Source: Anaerolinea sp. (GTDB lineage Bacteria > Chloroflexota > Anaerolineae > JAAEKA01). Taken from it: a DNA stretch of 5,264 nt. The stretch's first letter is position 1. Each line of letters begins with the position of its first letter. Made by a program: the position numbers and the translations under genes. Below the pieces are notes generated by a model. The model worked only from the letters and a program-made list of their open reading frames with translations, had not been told where the DNA came from and searched no databases. Positions 1 to 4,138 of this stretch are shown one piece after another. The stretch is from NCBI GenBank assembly GCA_014879765.1, contig JACSRL010000048.1:1-5264 (forward strand), read 5' to 3'.

Positions 1-69
1 GCGGCCTACTCAATCCACGCGCTGGCGGTGGATTTCGATACGGCGGCCTACTCAATCCACGCGCTGGCG
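1..69. repeat. Two-copy direct repeat, 42-bp period, at left edge
   Basis: A 27-bp segment beginning GCGGCCTACTCAATCC is perfectly repeated at 1-27 and 43-69. The 15 bp after each copy (28-42 and 70-84) are only partly alike, so the unit is 42 bp with one conserved and one diverged part. Because 42 is a multiple of three, no plus-strand frame is interrupted by a stop within the repeat. Frame 1 has the high third-position GC typical of the genes here and reads AAYSIHALAVDFDT then AAYSIHALAL. Frame 3 ends in a TGA at 96-98 that overlaps the next ATG. In the first unit AATCCAC (12-18) can pair with GTGGATT (28-34). Whether this is the tail of an upstream gene, an intergenic minisatellite or an assembly-edge duplication cannot be decided from the window. 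Confidence 0.85.
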
Positions 70-94
70 CTGGCCGGTCGAACGTTGGTCTACC

Positions 95-679
<585 letters not shown>

Positions 680-681
680 CC

Positions 682-936
682 ATGACGCAGTTGGTCACCC
701 TTTACACCGCGCCAGGCTGCACCCTGTGCCGCGCCGTGCTGGAAGATCTGGAGCTGTTGGCGGCCGAGCATGACCTGGAACTGCGCCAGGTGGATGTGAC
801 CAGCGACCCGCGGCTGCAAGAGCGCTATCTGTTGGCGGTTCCTGTGGTCGAGCTGGCCGGCGCGCTGCTGACCGCGCCCATCTCCCTGCGGCAACTGCGC
901 AGCGCGCTGGCCGCCCCGACAGGTTCCCCAGCATGA
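682..936 (+). CDS. Small glutaredoxin-like protein (CxxC)
   Basis: This 84-residue protein matches the short glutaredoxin-like family (Glrx-like, formerly DUF836). It has the beta strand LVTLYTA (4-10) followed by PGCTLC, with the redox pair Cys13-Cys16 at the start of the first helix. A second strand LELRQVDVT (32-40), a Leu/Arg-rich helix and VPVVEL (53-58) with the expected cis-Pro54 complete the fold. No signal peptide or membrane segment is present, so it should be cytoplasmic. The ATG lies 2 nt after the tlpA-like stop. GGAG at 667-670, inside the upstream gene, is a possible ribosome site, though 11 nt away. The stop overlaps the next start as ATGA (933-936), implying translational coupling. 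Such proteins are presumed thiol-disulfide reductants, but few have defined substrates. Its place between a periplasmic-type thioredoxin and a membrane protein is the best clue to its role. Confidence 0.87.
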   Translation: MTQLVTLYTAPGCTLCRAVLEDLELLAAEHDLELRQVDVTSDPRLQERYLLAVPVVELAGALLTAPISLRQLRSALAAPTGSPA

Positions 937-1625
937 CAGACCTTTCCTCTTCCGGCCAGTTGCCGCCTGACAGCTCGCACCCGCAGGCGCTCCCCCCCAC
1001 CGGCGCGGCCCGCGTCGCCCGCGCGGCCGATCGTCTGGTGCTGGGCATTGCCCGCCACTGGGTGGCCTTTTTCGGCATCGCCTTGCTGCTCTACGTGGGC
1101 ATTCCCTTTTTGGCGCCGCTGTTGATGCAGGCGGGGTTGACGGGGCCGGCCCGCGTGATCTATCTGATCTACTCCCCGGCCTGCCATCAACTGCCCGACC
1201 GCTCCTATTTCCTCTTCGGCGAACAGCACGTCTATTCCCTGGAGGAGCTGGAAGCGGCCAACGTGCTGCCGGGCATCGGCCTGCTGGAGCGCCGCCGCTT
1301 CAACGGGGATGAGACGCTGGGTTGGAAGGCTGCGCTTTGCCAGCGGGATGTGGCCATCTACGGCACGATGATCGTGGCCGGCCTGCTCTTCGCCCTGCTG
1401 CGACGGCGGACGCCGCGTCTGTCGCCGCTGATCTTCCTCCTTTTCTTGTTGCCCATTGCCGTGGATGGCGTTTCTCAGTTGATTGGTCTGCGCACCAGCA
1501 ACTGGTGGCTGCGCTCCCTCACCGGCGCGCTTTTCGGCCTGGGCGTGGTGTGGCTGACCTATCCCTACATCCAGGAATCGATGGACGAGATCCGCGCCAA
1601 CATCGAGAAGAAGTACGGGTGGTGA
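933..1625 (+). CDS. DUF2085 family membrane protein
   Basis: This is a 230-residue polytopic membrane protein. Family motifs are CHQLPDRS (84-91), CQRDVAIYG (136-144), a DG pair (178-179) and GLRTSN..LR..TG.LFG (185-202). Together they identify DUF2085, whose function is not established. Probable membrane segments are 42-64, a weaker one near 73-83, 142-156, 164-181 and 196-212. The N-terminus (1-30) is Pro/Ser-rich and soluble, and the C-terminus ends in a charged tail. Only two cysteines occur, Cys84 and Cys136, both inside conserved motifs. From memory, the usual second motif is CxRCxGIY with the two motifs close together; here the second Cys of that motif is Asp and about 50 residues separate the motifs. 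The ATG overlaps the glutaredoxin-like stop by ATGA, the sole basis for the start besides length. No terminator follows, and a promoter for rpsT starts 2 nt after the stop. Confidence 0.85.
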   Translation: MTDLSSSGQLPPDSSHPQALPPTGAARVARAADRLVLGIARHWVAFFGIALLLYVGIPFLAPLLMQAGLTGPARVIYLIYSPACHQLPDRSYFLFGEQHVYSLEELEAANVLPGIGLLERRRFNGDETLGWKAALCQRDVAIYGTMIVAGLLFALLRRRTPRLSPLIFLLFLLPIAVDGVSQLIGLRTSNWWLRSLTGALFGLGVVWLTYPYIQESMDEIRANIEKKYGW

Positions 1626-1627
1626 AT

Positions 1628-1656
1628 TGGACAGCGCAGCGCAGATCATGTATAAT
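1628..1656 (+). promoter_or_regulatory. Sigma-70-type promoter for rpsT
   Basis: The -35 box is TGGACA at 1628-1633 (5 of 6 to TTGACA), the spacer is exactly 17 bp, and the -10 box is a perfect TATAAT at 1651-1656. Predicted transcription start is near 1663, giving a leader of about 145 nt before the rpsT GTG. The -35 box starts 2 nt after the DUF2085 stop, so rpsT has its own promoter but may also receive read-through from the upstream operon, since no terminator lies between. Confidence 0.8.
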
Positions 1657-1770
1657 CCGCCGCTGTTGGCTGGCACATGGGCATGCAAAACCTGGCCCGT
1701 TGCGCATCCCGTTCGTCCTCTCACGTTCGTGCGGCCGACAGAGCAAAGACAAAGCCGGAGCTTGTCGCAA

Positions 1771-1786
1771 AACTATCTGGATAGTT
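1771..1786 (+). promoter_or_regulatory. Hairpin in rpsT leader just before the ribosome site
   Basis: AACTAT (1771-1776) and ATAGTT (1781-1786) form a perfect 6-bp stem with the four-base loop CTGG. It stands out as AT-rich in a GC-rich region and lies 11 nt before the GGAGG site. No T-run follows, so it is not a terminator. A role in translational control of S20 is possible but unproven. Confidence 0.5.
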
Positions 1787-1797
1787 GACTCACCCAT

Positions 1798-1802
1798 GGA
1801 GG
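1798..1802 (+). promoter_or_regulatory. Ribosome binding site fixing the rpsT GTG start
   Basis: GGAGG at 1798-1802 is a full Shine-Dalgarno core, 6 nt before the GTG at 1809. It decides against the in-frame TTG at 1785, which would add eight residues and lies upstream of the ribosome site. This is the clearest Shine-Dalgarno site in the window. Confidence 0.85.
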
Positions 1803-1808
1803 ACGTTC

Positions 1809-2087
1809 GTGGCTAACCACAAGTCTGCTTTGAAGCGTATTCGCAGCTCGGAAAAGCGCCGCCAGCGCAATCGCATCGTGCGCGGCAGCACCCGCACCGC
1901 CGTCAAGCGGGCGCGCGTCAGCGTCGCCGGCAAGGATATGGCTGTGGCCGAGGCATCGGTACACAGCGCCGTGTCGGCCCTGGACAAGGCCGCGGCCAAG
2001 GGCGTGATCCACAAGAACGCCGCGGCCCGCCGCAAGTCGCGCTTGATGCGCCAGTTGAACCAGGCGAAACAGGCCGCCGCTGCTTGA
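1809..2087 (+). CDS. rpsT: 30S ribosomal protein S20
   Basis: This encodes a 92-residue, very basic S20, which binds 16S rRNA in the lower body of the small subunit and assembles early. With the GTG start the N-terminus reads (M)ANHKSALKRIRSSEKRRQRN, the conserved S20 opening. The rest is the expected helical Arg/Lys/Ala-rich chain with the late motif KGVIHKNAAARRKSRL (about 67-82), ending in an Ala-rich tail. Length is close to the bacterial norm of about 85-90 residues. It is transcribed alone from the promoter at 1628-1656, has a perfectly placed GGAGG, and is closed by a strong intrinsic terminator, as expected for a highly expressed gene. Non-ATG starts are known for S20 genes (E. coli uses TTG), where weak initiation is tied to autogenous control. 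Identification is secure. Confidence 0.97.
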   Translation: MANHKSALKRIRSSEKRRQRNRIVRGSTRTAVKRARVSVAGKDMAVAEASVHSAVSALDKAAAKGVIHKNAAARRKSRLMRQLNQAKQAAAA

Positions 2088-2121
2088 TCTGAGTAGCCGG
2101 TCGGCGTACCCGCAACCATCG

Positions 2122-2148
2122 AAGGGAACTGGTCTCCAGTTCCCTTTT
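2122..2148 (+). terminator. Rho-independent terminator of rpsT
   Basis: AAGGGAACTGG (2122-2132) pairs perfectly with CCAGTTCCCTT (2136-2146) across a TCT loop. This gives an 11-bp stem with a GC-rich core, running directly into TTTT (2145-2148) and then GTGTTG. It lies 34 nt after the rpsT stop. On the minus strand no U-run follows the same stem, so it should not terminate the convergent regulator gene. Confidence 0.93.
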
Positions 2149-2197
2149 GTGTTGCACCTGATCGGCGCGCGGCCGGGGCGCTGCGCAAGGTGCGACG

Positions 2198-2292
2198 AGA
2201 CTTCGGACGGCGCCGCACCGGCCGAGTCCTGCGTGCGAAGCCCTTTGCTGTCAAGACCCTGGCATCGCTCCAACCGGCGACTTCCGAAGTCT
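2198..2292. repeat. 10-bp inverted repeat in convergent intergenic region
   Basis: AGACTTCGGA at 2198-2207 is the exact reverse complement of TCCGAAGTCT at 2283-2292, with 75 nt between. The right arm is also part of a local palindrome, GACTTC-C-GAAGTC (2279-2291), 10 nt beyond the stop of the minus-strand regulator. No U-run follows on either strand. I see no gene in 2151-2301. The arms could close a structured 3' region of the regulator transcript; nothing more specific can be said. Confidence 0.55.
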
Positions 2293-2301
2293 GGGCTGCG
2301 T

Positions 2302-3018
2302 TCAGATGTTGTTGGCGGCGGAAAGGACTTCCCGGTTGAGCGGCGCCGGCAGGCTGTCGGCCGCGCCGGTGGGCGTGAAGATGTAGCCCACACCCCGCTT
2401 GGTGCGCAGATAGACCGGCTTTTTTGGCTCCGGCTCCACCAGCCCCCGCAGCCAGCTCATGTGTACGTCCAGCGTGCGCGTGTCATCCAGGTAGGAGGTG
2501 TGCCAGATCTCCTGCATGATCTGATGGCGGCTGATGGTGCGGCCGGCGTTGCGCATCAGCAGCGCCAGCAGGCCGAACAGCTTGCCCGTCAGCCGCGCCT
2601 CGCCGGCCGGGCCGATGATGGTGCGCTCCACCAGATCCAGCACGAAGGGGCCCTGCACCAGGACCTGGCGGCGCTCGCTGGCCAGCGCCTCTTCGATGAC
2701 CTTGAGCACCCGGGTCCAGGCTGCCGGGCTGGCGAGCAGATAATCGTAGCTGTAGCCGATGGAGACATCGCTATCGGCGATCAGCACCATGCGCGCCGCC
2801 GGCGCACGCTGGCGCAGCGTGCGCGCCAGCGGCTCAGGCGACAGACGCAGCGAAGCCGCATCCAACACGATGACGTCGGCCGCGGCGCTGTCCAGCTCGC
2901 GCAGCGCGCGCGCCTGGCTGGCTGCAAAGGACACCTGCGTGTTGCTGAGCAGCAGTTGACGCCACAGAGGCGCGTAGATGTCAGGTTGTCGGCCAACGAA
3001 GAGAATGTGCGTCGACAT
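2302..3018 (-). CDS. OmpR/PhoB-family regulator with degenerate receiver domain
   Basis: This is a 238-residue DNA-binding regulator. The N-terminal part (about 1-115) has a response-regulator layout: strand HILFVGR (4-10), strand DVIVLD (48-53) with a candidate phospho-acceptor Asp53, strand MVLIADS (77-83) and YDYLLASP (91-98). However, the acidic pair after strand 1 is replaced by Gly9-Arg10, the Thr/Ser after strand 4 by Ala81, and the Lys expected near residue 96 by Ala. The C-terminal winged helix is intact: LTGKLFGLLALLMRNAGRTI (143-162), SRHQIMQEIW (163-172), the recognition-helix region RTLDVHMSWLRGLVE (181-195) and the wing YLRTKRGVGYIF (203-214). A tail of about 24 residues follows. 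No histidine kinase is adjacent. It converges on rpsT and diverges from the glycosyltransferase gene. The winged helix fixes the family; phosphorylation-independent action is inferred from the missing residues. Confidence 0.92.
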   Translation of the reverse strand: MSTHILFVGRQPDIYAPLWRQLLLSNTQVSFAASQARALRELDSAAADVIVLDAASLRLSPEPLARTLRQRAPAARMVLIADSDVSIGYSYDYLLASPAAWTRVLKVIEEALASERRQVLVQGPFVLDLVERTIIGPAGEARLTGKLFGLLALLMRNAGRTISRHQIMQEIWHTSYLDDTRTLDVHMSWLRGLVEPEPKKPVYLRTKRGVGYIFTPTGAADSLPAPLNREVLSAANNI

Positions 3019-3042
3019 GATACAGCGGCGTTTCAGTGCGTG

Positions 3043-3054
3043 CGGCCATGGCCG
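3043..3054. promoter_or_regulatory. 12-bp perfect palindrome in regulator leader
   Basis: CGGCCATGGCCG at 3043-3054 is perfectly self-complementary. It lies in the untranslated leader of the minus-strand regulator, about 25 nt before its start codon and downstream of its predicted promoter. It could be an operator, but in DNA this rich in GGCC a chance palindrome is quite possible. Confidence 0.25.
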
Positions 3055-3125
3055 GGCGGGCTGACGCGGAGCAGGTCTTGCCCCTGGGACGGCTCACCCG
3101 CATCTCTGACGATTACGGCCCGCGC

Positions 3126-3154
3126 ATTATACAGCCAGTTGGCTGCTTTGGCAA
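3126..3154 (-). promoter_or_regulatory. Promoter of the regulator gene (minus strand)
   Basis: Read on the minus strand, the -35 box is TTGCCA (3154-3149, 5 of 6 to consensus), the spacer is 17 bp, and the -10 box is a perfect TATAAT (3131-3126). Transcription would start near 3119, leaving a leader of about 100 nt before the ATG at 3018. No Shine-Dalgarno site is seen at that ATG. Confidence 0.78.
3132..3145. promoter_or_regulatory. Inverted repeat filling the regulator promoter spacer (candidate operator)
   Basis: CAGCCA (3132-3137) and TGGCTG (3140-3145) form a 14-bp inverted repeat with a two-base centre. It sits wholly between the -10 and -35 boxes of the minus-strand promoter, where a bound protein would be expected to block or re-shape polymerase binding. 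The nearby TTGGC direct repeats at 3139 and 3148 overlap it. The binding protein is unknown; autoregulation by the divergent regulator is one option, although OmpR-family proteins usually prefer direct repeats. Confidence 0.4.
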
Positions 3155-3198
3155 TCCGCATGGGGCTGCCAGACCTTGCAGCGCGTCGCCCTGCGCCA

Positions 3199-3227
3199 TT
3201 GGCCGCTTTCCGGCATCGGTGTATAAT
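3199..3227 (+). promoter_or_regulatory. Promoter of the GT2-YfhO pair, leaderless type
   Basis: The -35 box is TTGGCC at 3199-3204 (4 of 6), the spacer 17 bp, and the -10 box a perfect TATAAT at 3222-3227. The ATG of the glycosyltransferase is at 3236, only 8 nt after the -10 box. Transcription would therefore begin at or within about two bases of the start codon, giving a leaderless or nearly leaderless mRNA. Confidence 0.8.
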
Positions 3228-3235
3228 CCCTCTCC

Positions 3236-4084
3236 ATGACCACAGCCATTGACAGGCAGCCCGACGGCTTCGGCGGCGAGCGGGTTGCCGATCCCCTCGT
3301 CTGCGTCGTTCTGCCCACCTACAACGAGGCCGACAACCTGCCGGCCATGGTGGCCGCGCTGTTGGCGCTGGCCATCCCGCACCTGCTGGTGGTGGTGGTG
3401 GACGATGCGTCACCCGACGGCACCGGCCAGGTGGCCGACCGCCTGGCCAGCCTGCATCCCGGCCAGGTTCACGTCCTGCACCGCACCGGCGAGCGCGGCC
3501 TGGGCCGCGCCTATGTGGAGGGCTTCGCCCGGGCGCTGCACCTGGGCGCTCAGTTCGTGGTCCAGATGGACGCCGATTTTTCCCACAACCCGGAGGATGT
3601 GCCGCGGCTGTTGGCCGCCGCGCAGCAGGCTGATCTGGTGATCGGCTCGCGCTACGTGGAGGGGGGCGGGCTGGACAGCGACTGGAACTGGTCCCGCCGC
3701 TTCCTCAGTTGGTGGGCCAACAAGGTGTGGGCGCAGCTCTTTCTGGGCACGGCCATCCAGGATGCCACGGCCGGCTTTCGCTGTTGGCGGCGCGCCACGC
3801 TGGAGGGGATCGGCCTGCAGCGGGTGCATTCCAACGGCTACGTTTTTCAGGTCGAGATGAGCTTCATGGCCGAGCGCCTGGGCTATCGCATCGTCGAGAT
3901 CCCCATTTTCTTCGAAGACCGGCGGGTGGGCAGCTCCAAGATGAGCTGGGGAGTCAAGCTCGAAGCCACCTGGCGCACCGTGGCCTTGCGCTGGCGGCAT
4001 CGCCATCTGGCCCGCGAGGGTCGCATGCGCACGCCGGCCCTGGCGCCGGACGCGCCGGGGATGCAGGGCGGCGCGCCCTCGTGA
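3236..4084 (+). CDS. Polyprenyl-phosphate mannosyltransferase-like GT2 (DPM1 type)
   Basis: This 282-residue GT-A-fold enzyme resembles dolichol/polyprenol-phosphate mannose synthases, which move a sugar from a nucleotide donor to a polyprenyl phosphate on the inner membrane face. Motifs in order are LPTYNE (26-31), DDASPDGT (56-63), the metal-binding Asp-Ala-Asp in MDADFSHNP (111-119), GSRYVEGG (137-144), DATAGFRCW (176-184), and EIPIFFEDRRVGSSKM (221-236), a region typical of this subgroup. No transmembrane segment follows the catalytic domain, so it is the short soluble or peripheral form. A Pro/Ala/Gly-rich tail (260-282) looks non-catalytic. The ATG at 3236 is the only usable start: no in-frame ATG, GTG or TTG occurs before the conserved core. 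It has no ribosome site and follows TATAAT by 8 nt. The YfhO-like gene follows in the same frame after 54 nt. The family is secure; the sugar (mannose, glucose or GlcNAc) is not decided by sequence. Confidence 0.93.
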   Translation: MTTAIDRQPDGFGGERVADPLVCVVLPTYNEADNLPAMVAALLALAIPHLLVVVVDDASPDGTGQVADRLASLHPGQVHVLHRTGERGLGRAYVEGFARALHLGAQFVVQMDADFSHNPEDVPRLLAAAQQADLVIGSRYVEGGGLDSDWNWSRRFLSWWANKVWAQLFLGTAIQDATAGFRCWRRATLEGIGLQRVHSNGYVFQVEMSFMAERLGYRIVEIPIFFEDRRVGSSKMSWGVKLEATWRTVALRWRHRHLAREGRMRTPALAPDAPGMQGGAPS

Positions 4085-4138
4085 GCGTCGCCGGCCAGCG
4101 GGCCACCGTACCCCGCGGCCGGCGCATCGATCCCAGCC

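Noticed and set aside
1..84. CRISPR array at the left edge
   Set aside because: Only two copies, a 15-bp gap between them that is too short for a spacer, and no Cas genes.
825..1724. Minus-strand open frame (299 codons) opposite the glutaredoxin-like and DUF2085 genes
   Set aside because: Gln/His/Arg-rich antisense product without domains; the plus-strand genes have conserved motifs and coupled starts.
1677..1784. Possible 35-codon upstream ORF in the rpsT leader (begins MGMQNLARC, ends at TAG just before TTG 1785)
   Set aside because: It has no ribosome site, its third positions lack the G/C bias of real genes here, and it has no recognisable product. It is in frame with rpsT, so a leader-peptide role is not excluded.
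1785..1808. Upstream TTG start for S20 adding eight residues
   Set aside because: The GGAGG site at 1798-1802 lies downstream of it, and S20 homologues begin with MANHKSA, matching the GTG at 1809.
3017..3022. TATCAT on the minus strand as a -10 box near the regulator start
   Set aside because: It overlaps the regulator start codon itself, so transcription from it would begin inside the gene; the TATAAT at 3131-3126 has a proper -35 partner.
2149..3252. Plus-strand open frame (367 codons) opposite the response regulator
   Set aside because: Antisense of a winged-helix gene with clear conserved motifs; its own product is low-complexity Arg/Gln/Ala-rich, and it runs through the terminator's end and the divergent promoters.
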